Assembly: GCA_022432975.1 (NCBI GenBank)
Contig: CM039508.1
Span: forward strand, 13,796,954-13,860,953
Length of the DNA stretch: 64,000 nucleotides
Direction of reading: 5' to 3'
From: Begonia masoniana
Lineage: Eukaryota; Streptophyta; Magnoliopsida; Cucurbitales; Begoniaceae
Shown here: in pieces, positions 1 to 10,450 of the stretch
Layout of the letters: each line of letters opens with the position of its first letter
Numbering within the stretch: position 1 is the stretch's first letter
Translations under genes and position numbers: made by a program
The notes under the pieces: model-generated
What the model was told of the DNA's origin: nothing
Databases searched by the model: none
The model's input: the letters and a program-made list of their open reading frames with translations, nothing else

Positions 1-92
1 CCTTACTTTGTTCTTGAATCAAAAAGGCGTTTCTTTGAATTATTCCGCGTTGTTGTCGGGTCCCGGGTCCTTTTGATCTGAGGTTCGCATCA
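1..92 (+). repeat. E1 5' LTR, right end only
   Basis: Matches 10358-10450 with a handful of substitutions and ends in ...GGTTCGCATCA. The remainder of this LTR lies left of the window. Confidence 0.85.
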
Positions 93-94
93 GT

Positions 95-106
95 TGGTAT
101 CAGAGC
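95..106 (+). other. E1 primer binding site (tRNA-iMet)
   Basis: TGGTATCAGAGC follows the LTR end by two bases. It is complementary to the 3' end of plant initiator methionine tRNA, the usual primer of plant gypsy elements. Confidence 0.85.
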
Positions 107-866
107 TTCGGCTCCTTGATTCAAGAAGCTATCTTTAATTTTTTTGTTATCAATTTTTTTTCTTCATCTTATTCTATTCGTCATCATTGATTCTTTTTTT
201 CTCATGAATTTGTCTTCTTGAAAAGTACAAAAAAAGAGTTTGTCAAAAGTCAAAAAAAAAAAAAAGAGTTGTCAGAAGTCAAAAAAAAAAGAATTGTCAA
301 AAGTCAAAAAAAAAAGTTGTCAAAAGTCAAAAAAAAAGAGTTGTGAGAAGTCAAAAAAAAAAAAATCGAAATTTTGTTCTAGAGATTTTGAAATTTCTAG
401 CCTTTTAAATTCAAAAATTCGTTCTTTGAAAATTCAAATTATTGAATCTTCATTCGAAATATTGTCTTTATCCAAATTTATTCTTTGAAGGTTTAAATTG
501 TTGAATCTTCATTTGAAATATTGTCTTCGTCTAAAGTTTTGTCTTATTTCAATCATACCCTTGATTTAGCCATCTTTACAAGTTTGAACTTTTAAGCTTT
601 AAAGTTTGATTTTTTATAGTTTGGCTTGTTGAATATTTAACATCGATCAAGTTCTTACGTAAAGAACTAAAAGGGAGATCTAGAGGTAAAAGGGCAAGAG
701 GGTGAGACTATTATAGAAAAAGCCTTAATTTTTGAGCGAAACACGAGTGGAGTGACATCCATTGAGAGCAAACACGTGAAGGAGAGGTAAGGTCCATTAC
801 TTGATTATTTTTTTTTACTTCTAACTATTTTCTTTTATTTTCTTATTGTAGCCGGAAAAGAAAATC
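107..866 (+). other. E1 untranslated leader
   Basis: Non-coding leader between the primer site and gag. Bases 235-365 are a run of imperfect A-rich repeats built on a GTCAAAAGTC core; the small ORF through them is an artefact of the repeat. Bases ~690-796 hold the block shared with all the other leaders in this window: AACACGAGTG, then CACGTG at 773-778, then GAGAGGTAAGGTCC. A TTATTGTAG acceptor-like sequence lies shortly before the ATG, so leader splicing is possible but unproven. Confidence 0.6.
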
Positions 867-2369
867 ATGAGTGGAGAACAAAACGAGGTGGACTTAAAGT
901 TGTACATGAAAGTCATGCAAGAAAATTTCAAGGCTTTAAATACGAGGATGGACCAATTGGAATCTCCATCCCCTAGTCATATGCGGCGAAGGAAGGATTT
1001 TGATGTAGAATTCGAAGAGTATAATGGATATTATCAAAGGGAAAGAAATGATAGGTCGTACCGAGGAGATGGTGATCTAAGTAACATCAAGGTAAATATC
1101 CCTTCTTTCCAAGGAAAAAGTGATCCCGAGGTGTATTTGGAATGGGAAAGAAAGGTGGACCTATTGTTTGAATACCAAAACTACACGGATGAAAAAAAAC
1201 TTAAATTGGTCACAATGAAGTTCACGGACTACGCTAACAATTGGTGGGATGAACTAGTAAAGTATCGAAGAAGGTATGGTGAGTCACAAGTTCAGACATG
1301 GAAGGACATGAAGGCACTCATGCGAAAAAGATTTGTTCCATCTCAGTATTATAGAGATTTCTGTCGAAAACTCCAAAACTTGACTCAAGGTTATAAAAGC
1401 GTGGAAGATTATTATAAAGAGATGAAAATAGCCATGAAAAGAGCTAATGTGGAGGAAGATGACGAAGAAACAATGACTCGATTTGTTAGAGGACTAAATA
1501 GAGAGATAGCAGATGTCGTAGATCTACAACATTATGTGGACTTAGAAGAATTGCTTCACAAGTCAATCAAGATCGAACAACAACTAAGAGCAAAAGGGAA
1601 TTCTAAGATGGGATCAACTTTGAATTCATCGTGGAAATCAAATTGGGAAGATGAAAGTTCAAAACCGAGAAAGGAACCTAAGAGCGAACCCGCTGCTACC
1701 AATGTATTCTCACAAAAATTCAAGACCAATGGATCAAAGAACGAGTATGCATTGGTTAACAATGGAAGACCTATAATCCTTACACCATTAAAGTCTTGGG
1801 AGGCAATTGAAGATCAAGAGAGGATCACGAAGGAATTTCAAATCATAAAGGACGAGAGAGAGAAAGAAAAAGGTGAAAAGAAATTAGTTGAAAAAGAGAG
1901 AGAAAGTGGTGAAAAGAAATTAGTTGAAAAAGAGGCCAAAATAGAAAAAGAAAGTGGAGAAAGAAAAATAGTTGAAAAGAGTACAAAGAGGGGTGAAAAA
2001 CCGAGGGAGGAAGAGAGAAAAATCGAGGGAAAAGAGATAAAAGCCAAGGGAGAGAGTGAACAAAAGTCAAGTGAGAAACAAATCGTGTTGATGAACAAAA
2101 GTGAGGATAAGCGTGAGATGATTTTACTTTTATATAAAGATGTTTATTTATCATCTAATGACTTACCAATTTTTCTTCCAAGTGCTGTGATTTCTCTTTT
2201 GCAGGAGTTTAAGGATGTATTCCCAGAGGAGTTACCGAAAGGAGTACCATCACTTAGAGGAATCGAGCATCAAATTGATTTCATCCCGGTGCGACAATTC
2301 CAAACCGACCGGCATATCGAGCAAATCCAGAGGAAACAAATGAAATTCAAAGACAAGTGGACAAGTTAA
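867..2369 (+). CDS. E1 gag-linker ORF with in-frame loss of zinc knuckle and protease core (500 aa)
   Basis: Residues 1-~275 are a retrotransposon gag domain ([16 protein letters not shown] at ~82-97, [18 protein letters not shown] at ~206-223). In the relatives this is followed by a CCHC knuckle and an aspartic protease. Here, around residue 287, the ORF jumps in frame to the tail of the protease region ([12 protein letters not shown]), omitting roughly 195 residues. A highly charged Lys/Glu linker follows (~320-425), then the start of RT ([21 protein letters not shown]). A frameshift just after this gives a false C-terminus and a stop at 2369. The start ATG aligns with gag starts in E2 and E7. 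The product could at most be a truncated gag. Confidence 0.8.
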   Translation: MSGEQNEVDLKLYMKVMQENFKALNTRMDQLESPSPSHMRRRKDFDVEFEEYNGYYQRERNDRSYRGDGDLSNIKVNIPSFQGKSDPEVYLEWERKVDLLFEYQNYTDEKKLKLVTMKFTDYANNWWDELVKYRRRYGESQVQTWKDMKALMRKRFVPSQYYRDFCRKLQNLTQGYKSVEDYYKEMKIAMKRANVEEDDEETMTRFVRGLNREIADVVDLQHYVDLEELLHKSIKIEQQLRAKGNSKMGSTLNSSWKSNWEDESSKPRKEPKSEPAATNVFSQKFKTNGSKNEYALVNNGRPIILTPLKSWEAIEDQERITKEFQIIKDEREKEKGEKKLVEKERESGEKKLVEKEAKIEKESGERKIVEKSTKRGEKPREEERKIEGKEIKAKGESEQKSSEKQIVLMNKSEDKREMILLLYKDVYLSSNDLPIFLPSAVISLLQEFKDVFPEELPKGVPSLRGIEHQIDFIPVRQFQTDRHIEQIQRKQMKFKDKWTS

Positions 2370-2589
2370 TGGACAAGGGTCTAGTGAAAGAAAGCCTAAG
2401 CCCATGCTCGGTACCCGTGATATTGGTGCCAAAGAAGTCCGATCATGGAGGATGTGTGTGGATTGTCGAGCAATCAATAAAATAATGGTAAAGTATCGAC
2501 ATCCTATACCAAGGTTAGATGACATGCTTGATGAATTATATGGTGCTTGTTTATACTCAAAAATTGATTTAAAGGATGGATATTATCCA
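2370..2589 (+). pseudogene. E1 reverse transcriptase fragment
   Basis: Continues the RT fingers/palm region in shifted frames. Recognisable peptides include [40 protein letters not shown] and KDGYY, which correspond to the RT motif with the first catalytic Asp. At least two frame changes separate it from the preceding ORF. Homology stops at GGATATTATC near 2589; the YFDD motif and everything beyond it are absent. Confidence 0.8.
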
Positions 2590-2652
2590 ACGTTCATATC
2601 AAAGAGATCTTAGACCCCACATGGTCACCCAACATGGCACTAATATTCTCTT
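2590..2652. other. Filler DNA between E1 and E2, with inverted repeat
   Basis: About 63 bases that are not contiguous E1 pol. They include TTCATATCAAAGAGA at ~2590-2604, whose reverse complement TCTCTTTGATATGAA spans ~2647-2661 into the E2 LTR. They also include a short antisense piece of the E2-type LTR (compare 3243-3269). This looks like scrambled LTR pieces captured at a repaired break rather than a clean insertion border. Confidence 0.6.
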
Positions 2653-3517
2653 TGATATGAACCTAAGATATTAGAGATCTTAGACCCAACACGCAATACG
2701 GAATTCAAAGGGAATATTGCCTTTATTGATTCGAAAGAATAAGAAGAAGGAACTTGACCCCAATCGATAGATAGCGATGGAACCAAAGTTATCAGAAAAG
2801 TAGCTAGACCCGAACCAAACTCGTTGGTTGAACCTAAGCTATCAAGTTCGATCTTTTCAAGAATACACTTGAAGAAGATCAAGTTCTAATCCAAGAACTC
2901 AAGAAGAGAATTATAAGGATCTCACCACAAAGCAAAAGCTTAATAAAAATCAAATTCATTCAAAAAGTGCCTAAAATCTATTACAAGCCTCCCTTAAATA
3001 GGCAAAGAGATAAAACTAATAAGGTAATAATATAATTAAAAATAATCAAAATATCCTAATTAGACAATAGAAAAGTTTCCAAAAATAAGAGAAGGAAAAT
3101 TGGAAAGTGGTGCAAGTGGATGGTGGCCGCGGAACTTAGGTTTAAGTAACGTGAGTCTCGAGTTTAATTTAGATTGTCGGCCTAGCCCAATGGTGTGGCA
3201 CTTGTAAGAACTTTGAATTTAAAAACTCTTAGGCTAGAGTAGTGCCATGTTGGGTGACCATGTGGGAAGTCTTTATTTTTGAGACTTCGTTTTGGGCTTC
3301 TTTTCCAGTCCTTGCTTCTTCATCAACACTTATTAATATTATTGCTCGTTGCACATTTTGTGATGATTCCTTTTCTTGGATGTCTTTGATTAAAATTTGT
3401 AGTCTTTTGTTTATTTTCTTCGTTCTTGATCTCGTCATTGGTCCTCCTATATTCATCAATGGATCTTGGCTCCATATTGCTTCTTGATTGTCCTTACTTG
3501 CTCCTTTGACTACATCA
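2653..3517 (-). repeat. E2 3' LTR
   Basis: 865 bp, bounded by TG...CA. Followed inward by the polypurine tract. The end of pol overlaps it (stop at 3229). A TATTTAAG box (reverse strand, 2993-3000) is the likely promoter element. Confidence 0.9.
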
Positions 3518-3657
3518 TTCCCTCCCTCTTCGAAAAGATTCGTCCTCGAATCTGCATCAAACAAAGATAAGTCACTAACATTAAAAGTAGCGCTTACATT
3601 ACCATATTCGCTCGGTAAGTCAATCTTATAAGCATTGTCATTGATGCGTTCCAACAC
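3229..3657 (-). pseudogene. E2 integrase C-terminus and CR-type tail
   Basis: This segment is shifted by one base from the upstream pol frame by a single-base deletion near 3670 (compare E7 at ~58545). It begins [19 protein letters not shown] (end of the integrase GPF module) and runs through [15 protein letters not shown]. It crosses into the 3' LTR at 3517 and encodes [20 protein letters not shown], the CR-like motif that replaces a chromodomain in CRM elements. It ends early at TTLA because CAA became TAA; the E7 ORF continues 20 residues further. Confidence 0.8.
3518..3530 (-). other. E2 polypurine tract
   Basis: Reads AAGAGGGAGGGAA on the minus strand immediately inside the 3' LTR; it primes plus-strand DNA synthesis. 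Confidence 0.8.
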
Positions 3658-5324
3658 TTGGAAGGGACCGTTCCTCGCGGTTGTAATTTATTCTTTCTCC
3701 GCTCCGCAAATCTCTCCTTTCGTAGATGCACCCAAACCCAATCTCCGGGTTCAAAAATGATTTCTTTTCTACTCTTGTTGGCTTGTCGCGCATAGTGCTC
3801 GTTCTTTTGTATAATGTTTTCTCGAACCTTCGAGTGTAATTCTCTTACGAATTCAGCCTTTCTTTTTCCATTTAAATCAACCAATTCATTAGAAGGTAAC
3901 GGTAATAAATCAAGTGGTGTAAGAGGGTTAAAGCCATACACAATTTCAAATGGTGAGTAAGAATTAGTAGAATGAACAACTCTATTGTAAGCGAACTCAA
4001 CATGTGGCAAGCAATTTTCCCATTGTTTTAAATTCTTAGAAATTATTGCTCTCAACAAAGTAGATAAAGTTCGATTCACTACCTCGGTTTGTCCATCCGT
4101 TTGGGGGTGTGCCACGGTGGAAAACAACAATTTTGTACCTAGCTTATTCCATAAGGTTCTCCAAAAGTGACTTAGAAACTTCACATCCCTATCACTAACA
4201 ATTGTTCTAGGTAATCCATGTAAACGCACAATTTCTTTAAAAAATAAATCCGCTATATGTGTAGCATCATTAGTTTTAGAACATGCTATAAAATGTGCCA
4301 TTTTACTAAATCGATCCACAACCACAAAAATACTATCCTTACCTCCTTGTGTTCTTGGTAAACCTAACACAAAGTCCATGGAAATATCCGTCCAAGGGTG
4401 CTCGGGCACGGGTAAAGGACTATACAATCCATATGGTTTGATCTTTGACTTTGCCTTCCTACATTCAATGCATCTTTCAGAAATAGTTATAACATCATCA
4501 TGCTTCATTTTTGGCCAAAAGAAATGTTCTATCAAGACATTCAAAGTTTTGTCAATTCCAAAGTGTCTCATTAATCCTCCACCATGTGTTTCTCTAACAA
4601 GCAATTCACGTAATGAGCATTTAGGTATACAAAGTTTATCCATTCGAAATAAATACCCATCATGTCTATAATAATCAGCACATGCAATTTTCTCACAATC
4701 TCTCCATACATGACAAAAATCTAAATCTGATTCATACAAATCTTTAATAAATTCAAATCCTAACAATTTAGATTGTAGAGAAGTGATTAAAACGTACCTC
4801 CTTGACAACGCATCAGCGACTACATTGTCTTTACCTTTTTTGTAATGGATGACATATGGAAAGGTCTCGATGAATTCCATCCACTTGGCGTGCCTCTTGT
4901 GCAATTTACCTTGTGACTTTAGGTGCTTCAAACTCTCGTGATCGAAATGAATAATAAACTCCTTGGGCCACAAATAGTGTTGCCATGTTTGTAACGTCCT
5001 TACCAAAGCATAGAGTTCCTTGTCATATGTTGGATAATTTAATGCCGCTCCACTAAGCTTTTCACTGAAGTAAGCAATCGGCTTCATTTCCTGCATCAAA
5101 ATACCTCCAATTCCCTTTCCCGACGCGTCACATTCGATTTCAAATGTTTTATCAAAATTTGGTAAAACTAGAAGGGGAGCATTAGTTAGTTTCTCTTTTA
5201 ACAAATTAAACGCTTTGTCATGTACTTCGGTCCAGTTAAATGCAATATTCTTTTTAACTAATTCATTCATAGGTGCCGCAATAGTGCTAAAGTCTCTTAC
5301 AAATCTCCTATAAAAGCTAGCCAA
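3594..5324 (-). pseudogene. E2 pol, RNase H and integrase part (576 aa open segment)
   Basis: In order: RT thumb/connection ([16 protein letters not shown]), RNase H ([30 protein letters not shown], a DH pair, ADALSRR), the integrase HHCC zinc domain ([10 protein letters not shown] then CIECRKAKS), and the D,D35E core ([43 protein letters not shown]). The frame is lost near the integrase C-terminus by a 1-base deletion. It lies in the same frame as the upstream RT segment, from which it is separated only by a TAA at 5391-5393. Segment is not independently expressed. Confidence 0.85.
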
Positions 5325-5390
5325 TCCGTGAAAGCTACGTACCTCATTTGCATTTTTTGGTGTGGGCCATTCCTTGATTGCTCTTACTTT

Positions 5391-6314
5391 TTACTCATCC
5401 ACAGATACTCCCTTTGAGCTGACTACAAAACCGAGGAAAACTACCGATTCCATGCAAAAGGTACACTTTTTAAGATTAGCATACAATAGATTCGATTTTA
5501 ACACACTAAATACGGATCTTAAATGCTTAACATGTTCGTCAAGTGACTTACTATATACCAAAATATCATCAAAGTAGACCACAACAAATTTTCCAAGAAA
5601 TTGCCTTAAAACATGATTCATCAATCTCATAAACGTGCTCGGTGCATTAGATAGTCCAAACGGCATAACCAACCATTCATAAAGACCATATTTTGTTTTA
5701 AAAGCTGTTTTCCATTCATCTCCTTGTTTCATGCGAATTTGATAATATCCATTCTTTAAATCAATTTTGGAAAACATACATGCACCATACAGTTCATCAA
5801 GCATATCATCAAGACGAGGAATAGGGTGTCGATACTTTACCGTAATTTTATTTACCGCTCGATAATCGACGCACATTCTCCAAGTGCCGTCCTTTTTTGG
5901 AACCAAAATAACCGGAACCGAGCATGGGCTAAGACTCTCTCCTTCACTAGGCCTTTCTCTACCAAACTCATCTACTTGCCTTTGAATTTCCTTGGTTTCC
6001 TCTGGATTTGCTCGGTATGCGGGTCGGTTTGGGATCGTCGCTCCGGGGATGAAATCGATTTGATGCTCGATTCCCCTAAGTGGGGGAACTCCTTTAGGTA
6101 ATTCCTCTGGAAATATGTCTTCAAATTCCTGCAAAAGAGAGGTAACACTTATGGGAAGAGAATTTGTTAGTTCGTTAGTGGAAAAATAAACATCTTTGTA
6201 GAGTAACAAAATCATCTCCTCACCTTTCCTCACAAGTCCACTCTTTTTTCTCTCTTCTCCCTCGTTTCTTTTCCCTTCCTCCAATTTCTTTTCTTCCTCT
6301 TTGTCTTTTTTGCT
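5391..6314 (-). pseudogene. E2 pol, linker and reverse transcriptase part
   Basis: Follows the nonsense codon at 6315 in the same frame. Contains the charged linker, [20 protein letters not shown], the RT motifs [14 protein letters not shown] and [18 protein letters not shown], and an intact catalytic YFDD followed by ILVYSK. Around 5940-5990 two insertions (+2 and +1) relative to E7 cancel out, so a short stretch reads different residues before the frame is restored. It ends at a TAA (5391-5393) where E7 has a glutamate codon. Confidence 0.85.
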
Positions 6315-7973
6315 CTATTTATTTATGACTTTTCTCTCATCGGCTTTTTTGTCTCCTCTTTCTTTTTCGCCTTTTTTCTTCTCTTCTTTCATGCTTGAAT
6401 TTTCGACTACGCCATTTTTGTCATTTTGGATCTCTTTGGCAATCCTCTCTTGATCCAAGCTTGCTTCCCACGGTGGTAATGGTTTTAGTATTACCAACCT
6501 CCCATTTTGAGTAAGCGAATACTCATTTTTGTAGCCGTTATGCTTAACCGTTCTATCATATTGCCATGGTCTCCCCAATAGGATGTGAGTTGCTTGCATT
6601 GGCACTACGTCACACAAAATCTCATCTTTGTACTTTCCGATTGATAATGTGATGTTTACTTGTCTTGTTACCTTAATTTCGCCACAATCGCTCAACCATT
6701 GCAATTTGTACGGCTTTGGGTGTCGCTTGGTTTGCAAATTTAACTTTTGGACCAATAATGTACTAGCCACGTTTGTGCAACTTCCGCTATCGATGATCAT
6801 GCTACATACCTTGTTGTTGACATGACACCTAGTATGAAAGATGTTTTCCCTTTGGGCTTTGTCGTCGTCCTCCTTAATTTGTACACTTAAGGCTCTCCTT
6901 GTGACTAATAAATCTCCTTTGACCGGTTCCTCCACGTCTACATCACTACAATCTTCGAGTGATGGCAACTCGTTATCGCTTGAACTCACACTTTCTATAT
7001 CACCATTCTCTAAGAAGACCATTGCACGCTTATTGGGACAATTTGATGCAATGTGCCCAATTCCTTGGCATCGATAACACTTGACTTCTCTAGTCCGAGT
7101 TAGTGTTGGAACCTCGCTCTTTCCTTTAGGTGGGTTGAAGTTATTAGCGACGATTTTTCCTTTGTGGTCCTCCCTCAAGTTTGGCTTCTCTCCTTTCCAA
7201 TTTGGTTTCCACGAACTATTTGACGCTGTGTTTACCTTTGCACTTTTCTTGGCATTTAGTTGTCGTTTGATTTTGATCGCCTTGTGTAGTAATTCCTCCA
7301 TGTCCAAATAGTGTTGTAAATCTACTATGTCGGCAATCTCTCGATTAAGTCCTCCCACAAACCTTGCCATTGTGGCTTCTCCATCCTCGTTAACATCGAC
7401 TTTTATCATGGCCATCTCCATTTCTTTATAATACTCCTCCACACTTTTATATCCTTGAGTAAGACCTTGAAGTTTCCGACACAAATCCCTATAGTAATAT
7501 GAAGGGACGTACCTTTTTCTCATAATTTTTTTTACACTTTCCCATGTGCGGATTGGGGTTTCTCCGTTTCGTCTCCGAGTTTTGACTAGTTGATCCCACC
7601 AAATGCTGGCATAATCGGTGAACTCCATTGTGACCAACCTAACCATTTTTTCCTCCGTGTAGTTTTGATACTTGAGTAAAGAATCGACTTTCCTTTCCCA
7701 TTCCAAATAGGCTTCGGGATCACTTTTCCCTTGAAAGGCTGGGATGTTAATCTTGATATCACTAAGATCTCCATCTTCTCGATCGTTCCTATCGTATCTT
7801 TCCTTTCGGTATGGTTTTTCATCATGGTCATAGTAGTCGTCAAACTTTTTTCCACGAGGATTGGTAGGTGACGGTATCTCCAAACGTTCCATCCTTCGAT
7901 TAAGAGCCTCGTATTGATCGTGTATGGCCCTCATGAACATTTTTATATCAATCTCATTCTCCTCTCCGCTCAT
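6315..7973 (-). CDS. E2 gag-protease ORF (552 aa, ended by nonsense codon)
   Basis: Start ATG (7971-7973) opens MSGEENEID. The gag domain spans ~1-240. A CX2CX4HX4C zinc knuckle (C299, C302, H307, C312) binds RNA. The aspartic protease carries [11 protein letters not shown] with catalytic D395, and the LLGRPW motif follows. A Lys/Glu linker comes next, then a TAG at 6315-6317 where E7 reads GAG. In the intact family this would continue into RT as one gag-pol polyprotein processed by the protease. As it stands it could yield gag and possibly protease. Confidence 0.85.
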   Translation of the reverse strand: MSGEENEIDIKMFMRAIHDQYEALNRRMERLEIPSPTNPRGKKFDDYYDHDEKPYRKERYDRNDREDGDLSDIKINIPAFQGKSDPEAYLEWERKVDSLLKYQNYTEEKMVRLVTMEFTDYASIWWDQLVKTRRRNGETPIRTWESVKKIMRKRYVPSYYYRDLCRKLQGLTQGYKSVEEYYKEMEMAMIKVDVNEDGEATMARFVGGLNREIADIVDLQHYLDMEELLHKAIKIKRQLNAKKSAKVNTASNSSWKPNWKGEKPNLREDHKGKIVANNFNPPKGKSEVPTLTRTREVKCYRCQGIGHIASNCPNKRAMVFLENGDIESVSSSDNELPSLEDCSDVDVEEPVKGDLLVTRRALSVQIKEDDDKAQRENIFHTRCHVNNKVCSMIIDSGSCTNVASTLLVQKLNLQTKRHPKPYKLQWLSDCGEIKVTRQVNITLSIGKYKDEILCDVVPMQATHILLGRPWQYDRTVKHNGYKNEYSLTQNGRLVILKPLPPWEASLDQERIAKEIQNDKNGVVENSSMKEEKKKGEKERGDKKADERKVINK

Positions 7974-8797
7974 GATTCCGAATTTTTCTTTTCTTTTTTT
8001 TTTCCAATAAATAACGCAAAAGGTAAATTGCGAAATAAAAATCTAAATAACTGAATTGAAATGCGGAAATTTAAATGACTGAATTGAAATGTGGAAATTT
8101 AAATGACTGAATTGAAATACAGAAATTTAAATAACTGAATTGAAATGCAGAAATTTAAATGGACCTCTCCTCTCCCTCACGTGTTTACACTCGTTCAATG
8201 TCACTTCACTCGTGTTTCGCTCGAAATTTTGACTTTTATAAGATAATCTCACACTCTTGTCTTTTACCACTCAATCTCTTCTTTAGGTTCTTAAAGTTAG
8301 AACCCAATCAAGATGTAATCCAACAAGTATAACGTGAAAATTTCAAACTTTCAAACTTAAAATCCAACTTTCGAGAATAGATTAAAGTCAAACCACTAAA
8401 GATGTTTGCTAGAATCGATCTCTGGATATAACGTTTTGAGAAGCTTGAATAGTTTCCGGTTGTGAATCCTCGATACTAATGAGGTATTCTCACGAATTTT
8501 TTTTGAAACCCGGCAAACTTGCAGAAATAGAAATCCGACTTGAGATTCGGATGCTAGGGTTCGAGACAAGCAAAGATATGTCTTTCTCGATTGGCAGTAC
8601 AAAAGAAGTTTCTCGTTATTAACAAACGAGAGCTTTTTTTTTTTTTTTTTTTTGAATTTACGAAATTTTTTTTTTTTTTTTTCGAAATTTTTTTTTTTGA
8701 ACTAAAACGAAAAATAGAATAATCGAAAGGTTTTGTGGAGAAGAAAAGAAGAATAACAAGAATGATAAAGATAGCTTCTTTGAATCGAAGAACCTTC
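7974..8797 (-). other. E2 untranslated leader
   Basis: No coding potential. Four 28-bp repeats around ACTGAATTGAAATG lie at ~8043-8160. The conserved leader block is at ~8161-8270 with CACGTG at 8178-8183. Long T runs (A runs on the element's strand) occur at ~8634-8697. The organisation matches E7 62841-63642. Confidence 0.7.
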
Positions 8798-8809
8798 GCT
8801 CTGATACCA
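8798..8809 (-). other. E2 primer binding site (tRNA-iMet)
   Basis: Minus-strand TGGTATCAGAGC, two bases inside the 5' LTR. Confidence 0.85.
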
Positions 8810-8811
8810 AA

Positions 8812-9672
8812 TGATATGAACCTAAGATATTAGAGATCTTAGACCCTACACGCAATACGGAATTCAAAGGGAATATTGCCTTTATTGATTCGAAAGAATA
8901 AGAAGAAGGAACTTGACCCCAATCGATAGATAGCGATGGAACCAAAGTTATCAGAAAAGTAGCTAGACCCGAACCAAACTCATTGGTTGAACCTAAGCTA
9001 TCAAGTTCGATCTTTTCAAGAATACACTTGAAGAAGATCAAGTTCTAATCCAAGAACTCAAGAAGAGAATTATAAGGATCTCACCACAAAGCAAAAGCTT
9101 AATAAAAATCAAATTCATTCAAAAAGTGCCTAAAATCTATTACAAGCCTCCCTTAAATAGGCAAAGGGATAAAACTAATAAGGTAATAACATAATTAAAA
9201 ATAATCAAAATATCCTAATTAGACAATAGAAAAGTTTCCAAAAATAAGAGAAGGAAAATTGGAAAGTGGTGCAAGTGGATGGTGGCCGCGGAACTTAGGT
9301 TTAAGTAACGTGAGTCTCGAGTTTAATTCAGATTGTGGGCCTAGCCCAATGGTGTGGTACTTGTAAGAACTTTGAAGTTAAAAACTCTTGGGCTAGAGTA
9401 GTGCCATGTTGGGTGACCATGTGGGAAGTCTTTATTTTTGAGACTTCGTTTTGGGCTTCTTTTCCAGTCCTTGCTTCTTCATCAACACTTATTAATATTA
9501 TTGCTCGTTGCACATTTTGTGATGATTCCTTTTCTTGGATGTCTTTGATTAAAATTTGTAGTCTTTTGTTTATTTTCTTCGTTCTTGATCTCGTCATTGG
9601 TCCTCCTATATTCATCAATGGATCTTGGCTCCCTATTGCTTCTTGATTGTCCTTAGTTGCTCGACTACATCA
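8812..9672 (-). repeat. E2 5' LTR
   Basis: 861 bp, about 98.7% identical to 2653-3517 by eye. A 4-bp gap lies just before the CTACATCA end. An open CR-motif reading frame is visible here too, because the motif lies in U3. Confidence 0.9.
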
Positions 9673-10450
9673 AAGAAGATGCGTGAGGCCTTGCAAGGAT
9701 TAATTTTAGAGATCCAAGGGAGAGAGGAGCCGCGACAACTTGATCTAAAACTATTGAATGTGTCGAGGATTTAAGATAATCAAAATCAAGTTGAAGCAAG
9801 GGAGGCCAAAGATGAATGAAGATTTACATGTGCCATGCACATGCACGTGCAAGAATTAAAAAGTCACATGAGAAGCACATGCAAACCCAAACAAATCACG
9901 TATAAGAGATTTTATCCGACAGAATCTACTCAAATCAATTCAAATCATATTCAAACGTAGTTTAAACGTGAGATGATATCTTATCATGCAAAGGATCATT
10001 ATCTCACGATTTTATTAGCTATTTTATTTTTATTTTCGTTTTTTTTATTATTTAATTTAATTTTCATGTGTAGCCTATTTAATGGCAAAACACTTTTGAT
10101 TTAGAAGGACAAGTTTGAATTAAAAATTGAGTGTTTTTTTTTAGAGAGGATTTCTCTTCAGTTCTTTGCGAAGAACAACGATCTTCTTCAAGTCACGCTT
10201 GAAGAATCTCGCTTGATAGCTTTGGTTCTTACCAACGAGTTTGGTCTGGGTCAAGCTCCTGTCTTGATAGCTTTGGTTCAGCCAACAGGTGTGGCTCGGG
10301 TCAAGCTCCTGTTTTGATAACTAAGGTTCCATCGAATTCTTCGATTGGGGTCTTAGTTCCTTACTTTGTTCTTGAATCGAAAAGGCGTTCCTTTGAATTA
10401 TTCCGCGTTGTTGTCGGGTCCCAGGTCCTTTCGATTCGAGGTTCGCATCA
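9673..10450 (+). repeat. E1 3' LTR, truncated at its 5' side
   Basis: The first 34 codons (9673-9774) read KKMREALQGLILEIQ and onward to a TAA: the downstream half of the CR-like tail of E1 pol. This identifies the sequence as U3 of a CRM-type LTR. A TATTTAA box lies near 10077. The end matches bases 1-92. The first part of this LTR and the PPT were lost when E2 and its filler arrived. Confidence 0.8.

Larger units (their letters stand above)
2653..9672 (-). mobile_element. E2: CRM-like Ty3/gypsy element, family A, full length but defective
   Basis: A 7.0-kb minus-strand element with both LTRs (2653-3517 and 8812-9672), PPT, primer site, gag and pol. The LTRs begin TGATATGAACC and end CTACATCA in plus orientation. 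They differ by about 11 substitutions and one 4-bp gap in ~860 bp, so the insertion is not brand new. Its coding region has at least two nonsense codons and one frameshift. No target-site duplicate is found: the left flank is filler and the right flank is the 3' LTR of E1, so a large part of E1 was lost during or after insertion. It is very similar to E7. Confidence 0.9.
1..10450 (+). mobile_element. E1: decayed Ty3/gypsy (CRM-like) retrotransposon, interrupted by E2
   Basis: This is the outer plus-strand element, present in two parts: 1-2589 and 9673-10450. Bases 1-92 and 10358-10450 are near-identical copies of the same LTR end, closing in TTCGCATCA. Between them lie an initiator-Met primer site, a leader, a gag-linker ORF and a broken start of reverse transcriptase. 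The rest of pol is missing; after the nested E2 the sequence resumes inside the 3' LTR. Satellite begins directly at 10451 with GTTCA, so E1 sat in the array and its left target duplicate should be GTTCA outside the window. Gag is related to, but clearly distinct from, E2 and E7. The element is dead: it has frameshifts in RT and no RNase H or integrase. Confidence 0.85.

Noticed and set aside
240..488. 82-codon Lys-rich ORF
   Set aside because: A product of the A-rich GTCAAAAGTC repeats in the E1 leader.
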